A DNA stretch of 40,286 bases from an uncultured Methanobrevibacter sp. (lineage in GTDB: Archaea > Methanobacteriota > Methanobacteria > Methanobacteriales > Methanobacteriaceae), in the NCBI GenBank assembly GCA_900314605.1, contig OMVX01000013.1, positions 16,894 to 57,179 on the forward strand. Reading direction: 5' to 3'. Numbering within the stretch: position 1 is the stretch's first letter; every line of letters begins with the position of its first letter. Under the pieces are notes generated by a model. That model searched no databases. It had not been told where the DNA came from and saw nothing but the letters and a program-made list of their open reading frames with translations. Both the position numbers and the translations under genes were made by a program. Shown in pieces: positions 17,721 to 27,785 of this stretch.

Positions 17721-17951
17721 TTAATTATCATAATATGGTTTTTGATATTTTTTATCTATCCAGGGCCTATTTATTTTTATTGCTTCTTTATTACATTTCA
17801 TTTGGCATAACATACAAGCATGACAAAATTTAAGGTTAGATACATGTGCTAATTTATTACTTATATTCCATATTTTTTCCCCTTTAGCACATACTTCTTT
17901 ACATTTTCCGCATCCATTGCATCTATTCTTATCTATTATTATTTCTATTAT
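17721..17951 (-). CDS. Small 2[4Fe-4S] ferredoxin-like protein with apparent ATA start
   Basis: This frame encodes about 76 residues with two cysteine sets: CNGCGKCKEVC near residues 13-23 and CHACMLCQMKC near 43-53, each CX2CX2CX3C, so two [4Fe-4S] clusters are expected. It ends PYYDN before TAA at 17721-17723. No ATG, GTG or TTG is in frame between the upstream stop and the first cysteine. The strong ribosome binding site AGAGGGTG (17957-17964) is correctly spaced for ATA at 17951 (or 17948); the GTG in it is in another frame and meets TAA after two codons. Either it starts at a non-canonical codon, or a one-base change broke it. It sits between a ModE-type regulator and hisB. Confidence 0.7.
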   Translation of the reverse strand: MIEIIIDKNRCNGCGKCKEVCAKGEKIWNISNKLAHVSNLKFCHACMLCQMKCNKEAIKINRPWIDKKYQKPYYDN

Positions 17952-18020
17952 ATAAACACCCTCTTTTAGAAATTTTATTCTTTGTTATCAATTAAATTTA
18001 ATAATTTTGTTTTAATTATA

Positions 18021-18731
18021 TTATAATTTTAATGTTGCAATTGATAATGCTTTAAATCCTATGTAAATAGGTTTTCCTATAGATAGTTTCAAATCTTTAG
18101 ATGATGATAAGGTAACATCAGCACAAATATTTATTCCATCTACTTCTACTACAAGTCTTATCATTTCATTTATTAATTTCATTTCTACTATTTTTCCTTT
18201 TAAAATATTACCTATACTTGTCTCTTTTGGTTTTAACATTACTATTATATTATCATAACTTATTAATCCTATAATCGTATCTCCTACTTCATACTCTTCT
18301 TTAACTGGTAAGGTTATTATAGTATTATTCATTTGTATTTTCATTAAACTTCTATTTTTATTCACTTCCACTACAGTTCCCTCTATTTCATTAACATCCC
18401 TATGTAGTTTCATTATAGCATTTATTTTTTTACATTCTTTAAGAATAGCTTCTCCTTCTTCCGTTAAAGTAGCACTACCTCCCCCACCACTTCCTCCTTT
18501 AGAAGTATTTACTAGTGCAATGTCTAAATTTTTTTCTATCTTATCTATATAATTTAGAGCTGTTCTATATGAAATTTTTGTTAATTTTGCTGCTTTAGTA
18601 ATAGAACCAGTATTTTTAATATTTTTTAAAAGATTAAATTTCCTTTCATCTAATAAATAACCTTTTCCATCAATATTTATTTTATATTCTATTCCCGCTG
18701 TAACTTCTGTCATATTACCTACCAGATTCAA
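18021..18731 (-). CDS. ModE-type transcriptional regulator with TOBE domains
   Basis: This 236-residue protein has a LysR-like winged helix near residues 25-100 (NTGSITKAAKLTKISYRTALNY, broken here only by naming) ending in the ModE hallmark GGSGGGGSATLTEEG (79-93). Two molybdate/tungstate-binding TOBE (Mop) repeats follow, about 115-170 and 172-236 (IEGTVVEV, LKGKIVEMK). ModE senses molybdate and controls transport and cofactor genes. No mod transporter genes are nearby. The ATG at 18731 or the in-frame ATG six codons later could be the start. It lies 48 bases downstream of the flippase gene on the same strand. Confidence 0.88.
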   Translation of the reverse strand: MNLVGNMTEVTAGIEYKINIDGKGYLLDERKFNLLKNIKNTGSITKAAKLTKISYRTALNYIDKIEKNLDIALVNTSKGGSGGGGSATLTEEGEAILKECKKINAIMKLHRDVNEIEGTVVEVNKNRSLMKIQMNNTIITLPVKEEYEVGDTIIGLISYDNIIVMLKPKETSIGNILKGKIVEMKLINEMIRLVVEVDGINICADVTLSSSKDLKLSIGKPIYIGFKALSIATLKL

Positions 18732-18779
18732 TATTATTTTCTTATTTATAGTAATTTTTAGATATATTTTTGATTTATA

Positions 18780-20336
18780 TTATACCCTTTTTTCAATTAA
18801 TCTTATCATTTTTACATAAATTCCTTTTAATGGCCCTGTTTTATTTTCAAAATCTTTAAGTGTTTTTACATCGTTTTCATCAAAAACTTTTAGTATTAAT
18901 AAACTTATGAAATATATAATTGGACTAATTATTACTCCTATTAATAATCCATATATGTTTGAAGGAAGCAAATATATAATTCCTCCCATTATTAAGGAGG
19001 ATATTATAATATTCATTATTTTAATTTTTTCTATCTTTGCTTCTGTTTTTTTAAGTGTATAATAAATACTTGGTATTGTTAAGATTATTGTAGTAATAGT
19101 GGTTGCTATAGCTCCACCATTAATCCCTATTGCTTGTATAAAAAACCAATTTAGAACAACATTTAAAGCAGATCCTAATACTAAAATATACATTGTAATT
19201 TTAGGATATCCTATTCCTTGAACTATTCCTGTGGAAACTCCATAAATTGAATAGAATGTCATACCAATTACAAGGATAGATAATGCAGGTGCCCCACAAC
19301 TGTATGCACTATTAGTAAAGTAGACAAGTCTCATTATTGGCCCTGCAAACACTGAAATGAATATACATAATGGTACTGTAAATATTAGTGAATATTCATA
19401 TGATTTAAAAACATATTTGTCTAATAGTTCTTTATTTTTTGTACTATATGCAGCTGATGCTGCTGGTAATATTGTTGTTGCTATTGATATTGATATTGTT
19501 AAAGGAAGTCTTGCAATCGGATCTGCTGCTGTAAAATATCCAATTAAATTATTTGTTAAAAAAACTCCCATAATTATAGTTGATATACTATATATAACCA
19601 TTTCTGCTAGTGCAGTAATTGTTACAGGTATAGAGAAGAAAATTAATTGTTTAGCAAGTTTTAATTCATCTCTTCTTGTAAAATTAAAATTTTCACTTCT
19701 TTTTTTTTGAATAAAGTTTCCCATATATTTTTTGTAGATTATATAACCAGTACTTGCACTAGCCATAAATCCTACTACACTTCCAAGTACTCCTCCTGTT
19801 GCTTGTAAACCTATTAATATAAATCCTGACGCACATAAAATCATAACTATTTGTTCAACAGCTCTTGTTGCAACAATATATTCCATTTTATATACACCTT
19901 GAAAAGCTCCTCTATATGCACCAACTATTACACTAAAAGGAGTTATAAGTCCTACTGTTTGTAGAGGAAGTAAAGCATCAGGATTTCTCCAAACTTCATT
20001 TGCAATATATGGCCCTACTATGAATACCATTAAAAATCCCATTAATAGCCCTAATATTATCATTGTTTTTAAAGCTGTTAATATAGTTTGTCTGGCCATA
20101 TCTTCATTATTTAGAGCTTTATATTCAGATACATATTTAGCTATTGCAGGGGGTAGTCCTCCTGCTGCTAAAATTTGGAATATTCCTTGTAAAGGTAGAG
20201 TTAATCCTAGTATCCCATACATAGCTGGTCCTAGTAAGTTTGTCATCATAAACCTATATACATAACCACCTACACGGAATATAATATTTCCAAAAAGGAT
20301 AAAAAAACTTCCTTTAGCTAAGCTAGGATTACTCAT
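18780..20336 (-). CDS. MOP-family polysaccharide flippase (MurJ/SpoVB-like)
   Basis: This 518-residue integral membrane protein has about 14 hydrophobic helices. The N-terminus (AKGSFFILFGNIIFRVGGYVYR, shown in part) and GPAMYGILGLTLPLQGIFQIL followed by GGLPPAIAKYVSEY are typical of the Wzx/SpoVB branch of the multidrug/oligosaccharidyl-lipid/polysaccharide exporters. It likely flips lipid-linked glycan precursors, possibly for pseudomurein or surface polysaccharide. TAGGTG upstream of the ATG supports the start. It is 74 bases downstream of the zinc-ribbon gene and may be co-transcribed with it. Confidence 0.85.
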   Translation of the reverse strand: MSNPSLAKGSFFILFGNIIFRVGGYVYRFMMTNLLGPAMYGILGLTLPLQGIFQILAAGGLPPAIAKYVSEYKALNNEDMARQTILTALKTMIILGLLMGFLMVFIVGPYIANEVWRNPDALLPLQTVGLITPFSVIVGAYRGAFQGVYKMEYIVATRAVEQIVMILCASGFILIGLQATGGVLGSVVGFMASASTGYIIYKKYMGNFIQKKRSENFNFTRRDELKLAKQLIFFSIPVTITALAEMVIYSISTIIMGVFLTNNLIGYFTAADPIARLPLTISISIATTILPAASAAYSTKNKELLDKYVFKSYEYSLIFTVPLCIFISVFAGPIMRLVYFTNSAYSCGAPALSILVIGMTFYSIYGVSTGIVQGIGYPKITMYILVLGSALNVVLNWFFIQAIGINGGAIATTITTIILTIPSIYYTLKKTEAKIEKIKIMNIIISSLIMGGIIYLLPSNIYGLLIGVIISPIIYFISLLILKVFDENDVKTLKDFENKTGPLKGIYVKMIRLIEKRV

Positions 20337-20410
20337 ATTAACACCTATAAATTCAATTAATTTTTACTATTTATGAGTTATATCTTAAAATTAGATTTCT
20401 ATTATTATAT

Positions 20411-20743
20411 TTATTCATCAAAATTAGTCCCTTTATTTCTATAACCACGTTCTTTACTTTGGTGATGGTTTACTTCTTCATCAAAATTAGGGTTCCATCG
20501 TTTTAAATTTGGTAAAAAATACATTAATAATCCTGTTGCATCTTCTTCTCTTAAATCGGGATTTTTATCTAACATTTCTTTTGCTTTTTTTACTATCATA
20601 TCTTGAACTGTTAAATTTGGTTCTGTAAATTCTCCATTTTGATAACATTCACTACAGTAATATTCATTTTTTGAACCATCTTTATTAGTACCTAATTCAT
20701 CTCCTCTACTCATAGGTTTACCACAAGAATTACAAAATCCCAT
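20411..20743 (-). CDS. Zinc-ribbon protein, function unknown
   Basis: This 110-residue protein has an N-terminal treble-clef or ribbon motif with Cys4-Cys7 (CNSC) and Cys30-Cys33 (CSEC), and MSRGDELGTN between them, which resembles a family annotated as putative zinc ribbon domain. Residues 45-75 are helical and the tail is polar. AAGGTGG before the ATG is a good ribosome binding site. Its partner or target is not evident. Confidence 0.75.
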   Translation of the reverse strand: MGFCNSCGKPMSRGDELGTNKDGSKNEYYCSECYQNGEFTEPNLTVQDMIVKKAKEMLDKNPDLREEDATGLLMYFLPNLKRWNPNFDEEVNHHQSKERGYRNKGTNFDE

Positions 20744-20813
20744 CTTACCACCTTATTAGAATATTTAAAAATAATATAAAAATTATAAAAAAAGATAAAA
20801 TAAATAATTTTTT

Positions 20814-20832
20814 AAAAATCCTTTGGATTTTT
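20814..20832 (-). terminator. Hairpin terminator of fae-hps
   Basis: AAAAATCC pairs with GGATTTTT across a three-base loop, 31 bases after the fae-hps stop on the minus strand, followed by an A/T-rich tail with T runs. Its position and shape fit transcription termination of the minus-strand gene. Confidence 0.6.
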
Positions 20833-20862
20833 TTTTAAAAAATTATATAAAAAAATAGTTAA

Positions 20863-22089
<1,227 letters not shown>

Positions 22090-22283
22090 ATATTATCCTC
22101 CATATATGACATCTTTAGTTTTGCATAAAATATTACTTCTATTTTGTATAACTAATATACATAATATAATATTAAAATACTGCTATATATTTTTATTTTT
22201 ATTAATTTATTTTTTAAAACCTTTTTTATATTTTATAAACTATTTTTTTTATATCATTAATTTATTTTTTATATTATTTTTTT

Positions 22284-24113
22284 TTAGAAATGAATCCTTT
22301 GAGAAGTATTTCTAGGTATTGGTAATTTTCTATAAGGCATATCTTCATTTTCTTTTGATACTATTTCTATCAACTCTTTAATATCCATATTCACTTTTTC
22401 TCCACTAGACCTTACAGTTACCTGGAATTCTTCTGATTCTATTTCATTATCTCCTACTACAAATGTATATGGAACCCATTCTTTTCCTGCATTTCTAATC
22501 TTTTTACCTACTCTATCTTCACTATTATCAATATCTACTCTAATATTAGCTTTTTCTATTTTGTCTGCTAATTCATTTGCATATTCAATGTGCCTTTCTG
22601 CTATAGGCAATATTCTCACTTGTATGGGACTTAACCATACTGGTAGCATAGGTTGTTTTTCATTTATTTCTATTGCATTTTTTTCTAATAAACTACATAT
22701 TACTCTTTCAATACTTCCTGTTGGTGAGCAGTGTAATATTATAGGATGATGTTCTTTATCATCTTCACCTAGGTATTTTATATCAAATCTTTTACCACTT
22801 TCAATATCTATTTGCACTGTAGGGTTTTCTATAGGTCTTCCTAAATAGTCTATAGCTGCGAAGTCTATTTTACAACTCCAATAATGTTTTCTTTCAGGTA
22901 AGATTTCAAGTAGCATTGGTTTATTTATTCTTTTAGCTGTATTATACATCCATTCTTTATGATCTTTATAAAAATCTTCAGTTGCTCTAAAAATAATTTC
23001 ATAATTTACATCTAAATCTTTACCAGTTTGTACACACATATCCACTTGTTTATCAAATTCTTCTAATGTTGATTCCATATCTTTACAGAAACTGTGGAAA
23101 TCTGGCATAGTGAATGCTCTTAATCTTTTTAATCCTACTACTTCTCCTTTCTGTTCATATCTAAAACTATATGTTGAAAGTTCATAGACTTTTGCTGGTA
23201 AATTTTTCCATGTTAAAAAAGTGTTTTTCATTACTCTAAATGCTCCAAAACAACATGCAAATCTAAGCATCAATGGATTTTTTGTTGCAGTTCTATATTG
23301 TCTTTCTCCAAATTTTGCAGCATGTTCTTTTATCGCTTCATTTTCTAAATTATAGAAAACTGGAGTTTCTATAGGCATTGCTCCTTGACTTACAACTAGG
23401 TCATAAACATAATCTGCTAATAAATCTCTTATTAATCTTCCTTTTGGATACCATTTTAGATTTCCTGCATCAGATGCACTTTCATTATCACATATTTCTT
23501 TTTCTTTCATTAATTTTACATGTGGAGGTTCTCCTTCATCTGATTCTCCTTTTCCTATTTCATATTTAACTAATTTTTCTAGCTGATCTTTTCCGTTATA
23601 GTTAAATTCTTTGATATCACTAGTTTTACTATCATTTAATATATACCATTTAGATTCTGGACCTTTTTCTTTTGTTTCTTCTTCATCTATTTCAGTACTT
23701 ATTGTTCGTGATAGTTCACTTAATGGATGTCCCTTACATGATAATTCGAAACCTTTATACCAACCAAATGGTACTCTGTATACTTCATATCCTTCTTCTT
23801 TCAATAATTCTTTTGCTTTTTTTAATATATCTATTGCAAATTTTGGAGATCCGAGTGAACTTGATAAATGTGCATATGGATAAAGTACTATTCTTTCTGC
23901 TTTTACTTCTTTACTTACCTGTTTAGCTTCTTTTGCTAAGTTCTTAGCAATAGCGTCAGGATTTTTTTCATCATCTTTTTCTACAGATGTAAACACTACT
24001 AAGGATTCATTAAATACTCCTTCTTTATTAGTCTCTTTAATCTCTTCAGCTACTGGAGTTTTATTTTTTGTTTTGTATTTTAAATAATCAGAATGTATTA
24101 TCAATACACGCAT
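22284..24113 (-). CDS. thrS: Threonyl-tRNA synthetase, archaeal type
   Basis: ThrS charges tRNA(Thr). The 609-residue protein starts with the archaeal editing domain related to D-aminoacyl-tRNA deacylase (residues 1-140; [23 protein letters not shown]), which clears Ser-tRNA(Thr) and differs from the bacterial N2 domain. The class II core follows (about 190-490), with [18 protein letters not shown] as motif 2 and [12 protein letters not shown] as motif 3. The anticodon-binding domain forms the end ([15 protein letters not shown] onward). GGTGATTAA before the ATG gives the start. Upstream is the largest intergenic region of the window. Confidence 0.97.
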   Translation of the reverse strand: MRVLIIHSDYLKYKTKNKTPVAEEIKETNKEGVFNESLVVFTSVEKDDEKNPDAIAKNLAKEAKQVSKEVKAERIVLYPYAHLSSSLGSPKFAIDILKKAKELLKEEGYEVYRVPFGWYKGFELSCKGHPLSELSRTISTEIDEEETKEKGPESKWYILNDSKTSDIKEFNYNGKDQLEKLVKYEIGKGESDEGEPPHVKLMKEKEICDNESASDAGNLKWYPKGRLIRDLLADYVYDLVVSQGAMPIETPVFYNLENEAIKEHAAKFGERQYRTATKNPLMLRFACCFGAFRVMKNTFLTWKNLPAKVYELSTYSFRYEQKGEVVGLKRLRAFTMPDFHSFCKDMESTLEEFDKQVDMCVQTGKDLDVNYEIIFRATEDFYKDHKEWMYNTAKRINKPMLLEILPERKHYWSCKIDFAAIDYLGRPIENPTVQIDIESGKRFDIKYLGEDDKEHHPIILHCSPTGSIERVICSLLEKNAIEINEKQPMLPVWLSPIQVRILPIAERHIEYANELADKIEKANIRVDIDNSEDRVGKKIRNAGKEWVPYTFVVGDNEIESEEFQVTVRSSGEKVNMDIKELIEIVSKENEDMPYRKLPIPRNTSQRIHF

Positions 24114-24366
24114 TTAATCACCTTGTTTTTTTAAATATTTAAATTCCATTTAATATTTTATTTAATATTTACATTAAATTTAATTTTTTTTTTAATTTTA
24201 TAATAATTTATTTTTTACAATTTATATTATTTTATTATTTTTTTAAAATATTAATTATACATTCTCTTTTATCAATAATTTATATTATTTTATAACTTAT
24301 TACTTATAACTTATAATATATTTATTATAACTTATATCTTATAATAATTTATTATAAGTTATATCT

Positions 24367-24716
24367 TATTACTTATTTTTTATAACTTATTCCTTAATTC
24401 TTATAACTTTTTACTTATTTCTTATTAGTTATATTTTATAACTTATAACTTATTTTTTAGAACTTATATTATATAACTTATAACTTATTTCTTATAACTT
24501 ATATTATATAATTTATAACTTATTTTTTATAACTTATCTAGTATAACTTATAACCTATTTCTTATAACTTATATCTTATAACTTTTTACTTATTTCTTAT
24601 TTCTTATATTTTATAACTTATAACCTATTTCTTATTAGTTATATATTATTAGTTATATCTTATAAATTATATCTTATATTTTAAAACTTATTACTTAAAT
24701 CTTATAAGTTATAACT
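24367..24716. repeat. Ten-copy 35-bp tandem array built of five heptads
   Basis: Units begin at 24367, 24402, 24437, 24472, 24507, 24542, 24577, 24612, 24647 and 24682, exactly 35 bases apart. Each divides into five 7-base words, most starting with TAT and close to TATAACT; in the best units the third word is TATTTCT. Phase is kept without any insertion or deletion over 350 bases despite many substitutions. I checked the register base by base. Confidence 0.9.
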
Positions 24717-24802
24717 TATTCTTATTAATTTTTTCTTATAAGTTATAACTTATTCTTACTAATTTTTTCTTATAAGTTATAACTTAAACTTACTAAATTA
24801 AT
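24701..24802. repeat. Three-copy 34-bp tandem repeat with palindromic heads
   Basis: Units starting CTTATAAGTTATAACTTA begin at 24701, 24735 and 24769, 34 bases apart. The head contains the palindromes CTTATAAG and AAGTTATAACTT; the tail is T-rich. The first unit overlaps the end of the 35-bp array. Confidence 0.85.
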
Positions 24803-25358
24803 CTTATAATTTTCTCTAAATTTTATCATTATTTTTTCAAATTTTTCCCTTAGCATATAATTTATTTTTTTTTACATCAATTAATTATTCTTTTTATTCA
24901 AATTTTTTTATTATAAGTTATTACTTATAACTTATACATTCCATTATAATATTATTTTTTTTATTTTTTTTATATAATTTTTATTTTTTTATCTTTTTTT
25001 TAATATTTTGTTCATATCACTTTTTTTTAAATTTTCATTAAAAAAAAATAGAAATACTAATCTTATTTTTTCACTTAATTTTATTTTTAAAATTTTATTT
25101 TTTTTATCTTCTTTTTATTATAACTTATAACTTATAATTTATAATTAAAATATATTCATTTTTAATTATATTTTTTTTACATTATTAATTTTTATTCCTA
25201 TTTTTTTATTATATTGTTTATAATTTTTCATATCTATTTTTCTCTATTTTTCAATTTTTTTTTTTAAATATTTTTTTTTATTTTATACAATATTTAATCA
25301 ATTTTTTATAAAATGAATAATAAAATAAAAATATATTATAAATTATTGTTGTGATTTT

Positions 25359-27014
25359 ATGAATAGTGATATTATTAAAAAAGGTTCTCAGCGAGCACCT
25401 CATAGGTCTCTTTTAAGAGCTTGTGGACTTAATGATCAAGACTTTGATAAACCATTTATTGGTATTGCAAATAGTTATGTTGAAATTGTTCCAGGTCATA
25501 TTCACCTTAGACATTTAGTTGAATTTGTTAAACAGGGTATACGCGATGGAGGAGGTATACCTTTTGAATTTAATACAATGGCTATTTGTGATGGTATAGC
25601 TATGAATCATGATGGTATGAAATATTCTCTTCCTTCAAGAGAGATTGTTGTAAGTACTGTTGAAAGTATGTCTAAAGGTCACAGTTTTGATGGCCTTGTA
25701 CTTATGCCTTCTTGTGATAAAGTAGTTCCAGGAATGCTTATGGCAGCTGGTAGATTAGATATTCCTTCAATTTTGGTTACTGGTGGACCAATGGAACCTG
25801 GACATTATAAAGGTAAAAATGCAGATTTAATCTCTGTTTATGAAGCATGTGGTCAATTATACGCAGGAACTATTACCGAAGACGATTTAGATGAACTAGA
25901 ACGTTCTGCTTGTCCAGGAGCTGGAAGTTGTTCCGGATTATTTACAGCTAATACTATGGCTTGTATTACAGAAACTTTAGGTATGTCCCTTCCAATGTGT
26001 GCTACTTCTCTTGCTTTAAGTGAATTTAAAGAACAAATTGCTTATGAATCTGGTAAACGTATCGTTGAATTGGTTAAACAAAATATTAAACCTTCTGATT
26101 TAATGACACAAGATGCTTTTGAAAATGCTATAGCAATGGATATGGCTTTAGGAGGAAGTAGTAATACAGCTCTTCACATTCCGGCTATTGCTTCTGAATT
26201 TGAAGATAAAGGAGTTAAAGTCACTCTTGATTTATTCGAAGAATTTAGTAATAAAATTCCTCATATTACTTTACTATCTCCTGCAGGTACTAGTACAATG
26301 CTAGATTTACATAATGCCGGCGGTATTCCTGCAGTTTTAAAATCTTTAGATTCTAAAATTAATAAAAATTGTAAAACTTGTTCTGGAAAAACAATTGGGG
26401 AAATTATCGATGGGGCTACTATTGAAGATTCAGAGCTCATTCGCCCTTTAAATAATCCAATTCATGAAGCAGGAGGACTTTCTATTTTAAAAGGAAATAT
26501 TGCTCCTAATGGTTCTATTGTTAAAAGTGCTGCTGTTACTGAAGATTTATTATATTTAAAAGGTCCTGCTAAAGTTTATAATAGTGAAGAAGATGCAGTT
26601 AATGCTATTTTTTCCAATGAAATCGTTGAAGGGGACATAATTGTTATCCGATGTGAGGGTCCAAAAGGTGGCCCTGGTATGAGAGAAATGTTAAACCCTA
26701 CTTCTGCTATAATGGGTATGGGTATTAAAAAAGTTGGCTTAATTACTGATGGAAGATTTTCAGGTGGTACTAGAGGACCTTGTATAGGTCATGTTTCTCC
26801 TGAAGCTATGTCAGGAGGCCCTATTGGTCTTTTACAAAATGGTGATATCATTGAAATTGATATTTCAAATAAAACTATTAATGTCTTATTATCTCAAGAT
26901 GAATTAGATTCTCGTAAAGGCACTGTTAAACTTCCTGAAAAATCAGTAGATGGTTGGTTAGCTTTTTATAGACAATCAGTTTCTTCTGCTGATAAAGGTG
27001 CTATATTAAAATAG
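25359..27014 (+). CDS. ilvD: Dihydroxy-acid dehydratase
   Basis: IlvD dehydrates dihydroxyacids to the 2-oxo acid precursors of valine, isoleucine and leucine. The 551-residue length is typical. Conserved cysteines are Cys119 ([10 protein letters not shown]), Cys185 and Cys191 (CPGAGSCSG). At the position where the [2Fe-2S] plant-type enzymes have a third cluster cysteine this protein reads IVPGHIHL, as in the oxygen-sensitive E. coli [4Fe-4S] enzyme, which fits a strict anaerobe. GTGAT before the ATG is the ribosome binding site. It stands apart from ilvB-ilvN-ilvC, about 6 kb away on the same strand. Confidence 0.97.
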   Translation: MNSDIIKKGSQRAPHRSLLRACGLNDQDFDKPFIGIANSYVEIVPGHIHLRHLVEFVKQGIRDGGGIPFEFNTMAICDGIAMNHDGMKYSLPSREIVVSTVESMSKGHSFDGLVLMPSCDKVVPGMLMAAGRLDIPSILVTGGPMEPGHYKGKNADLISVYEACGQLYAGTITEDDLDELERSACPGAGSCSGLFTANTMACITETLGMSLPMCATSLALSEFKEQIAYESGKRIVELVKQNIKPSDLMTQDAFENAIAMDMALGGSSNTALHIPAIASEFEDKGVKVTLDLFEEFSNKIPHITLLSPAGTSTMLDLHNAGGIPAVLKSLDSKINKNCKTCSGKTIGEIIDGATIEDSELIRPLNNPIHEAGGLSILKGNIAPNGSIVKSAAVTEDLLYLKGPAKVYNSEEDAVNAIFSNEIVEGDIIVIRCEGPKGGPGMREMLNPTSAIMGMGIKKVGLITDGRFSGGTRGPCIGHVSPEAMSGGPIGLLQNGDIIEIDISNKTINVLLSQDELDSRKGTVKLPEKSVDGWLAFYRQSVSSADKGAILK

Positions 27015-27286
27015 TATTTTTTATTTTTTCTTATATCTTTTTTATTCTATTTTTTATTTTTTTTTCTTAAAATGTATTTTTTGCTTTTTTTTTTCATAGA
27101 TTTTTATTATAATTAGCCTTATTTATTTTTAATAATTTTTTATTTATTTCATTATTCTTTAATGAATTTTTAAATTTATTTAATTATAAAATTTTATACT
27201 TAAATATTAATAAACACATATTTATATTAAACTACATATAATATATTTATAAAATTTTTTTTAATTTATTAATTAAAGGTGTTTTC

Positions 27287-27709
27287 TTGACTAATTATAA
27301 AGATATATTTCTATATGCAATTTTAATTATTGTACTATTTACTGCTTCTCAACATTTAAATGTAGTTGTTTCAGGAAGTATGGAGCCAGTTTTCTATAGA
27401 GGGGATATTGTTATTGTTGAGAAAACTAATTTTTTTGGTTTTCACGAATTCGATCCTCATGATGTTAAAGTAGGAGATATAGTTGTTTATAATGCTGTTT
27501 GGCACAATAGTCCAGTAGTTCATAGAATTGTTAATATTACAGAGATTAATGGTACAACATATTATGAGATTAAAGGAGATAATAATCAACGTTCTGATCC
27601 TTACTATGTTTCACCAGAACAAATACAGGAACGTGTTTTAACTTTTAATGATCAACCTTTAATTATCCCTAAATTAGGTTATATTACTATAATTTTAAGA
27701 GGATATTAA
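27287..27709 (+). CDS. Signal peptidase I, archaeal Sec11 type
   Basis: This membrane-bound serine protease removes signal peptides from secreted proteins. The 140-residue protein has one N-terminal membrane helix (about 8-21) and the S26B catalytic set: Ser31 in SGSMEP, His79 in VVHRIV (in place of the bacterial Lys) and Asp98 in KGDNN. The start is TTG at 27287, supported by AAAGGTG five bases upstream; no ATG lies in the right place. The active site is on the outer face. Neighbours ilvD and argS are unrelated. Confidence 0.93.
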   Translation: MTNYKDIFLYAILIIVLFTASQHLNVVVSGSMEPVFYRGDIVIVEKTNFFGFHEFDPHDVKVGDIVVYNAVWHNSPVVHRIVNITEINGTTYYEIKGDNNQRSDPYYVSPEQIQERVLTFNDQPLIIPKLGYITIILRGY

Positions 27710-27785
27710 TTTTTTATATTCTTATATAATTTAATTTTAAATTTTATTTATTTCTTTTTTTTAAATCATTATTATAGGTGAAATA

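Larger units (their letters stand above)
24114..25358. other. 1.2-kb non-coding region rich in heptad repeats
   Basis: No gene is visible between the divergent thrS and ilvD. The region consists of heptad repeats from about 24290 to 24830, smaller heptad clusters near 24911-24935 and 25118-25141, and T-rich sequence otherwise. The ilvD promoter is probably the TATA-like run near 25328-25345. Confidence 0.85.

Noticed and set aside
23378-23926. Leucine-rich frames antisense to thrS
   Set aside because: They arise from reverse reading of the Lys/Glu-rich N-terminal part of ThrRS and are not membrane proteins.
24280-24830. Heptad array considered as a CRISPR array
   Set aside because: Units are contiguous and degenerate with no unique spacers of constant length, and no cas genes are in the window.
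24114-25358. Replication origin in the large repeat region
   Set aside because: No cdc6/orc gene is adjacent and I see no G-rich origin recognition boxes; AT-richness and repeats alone are not enough.
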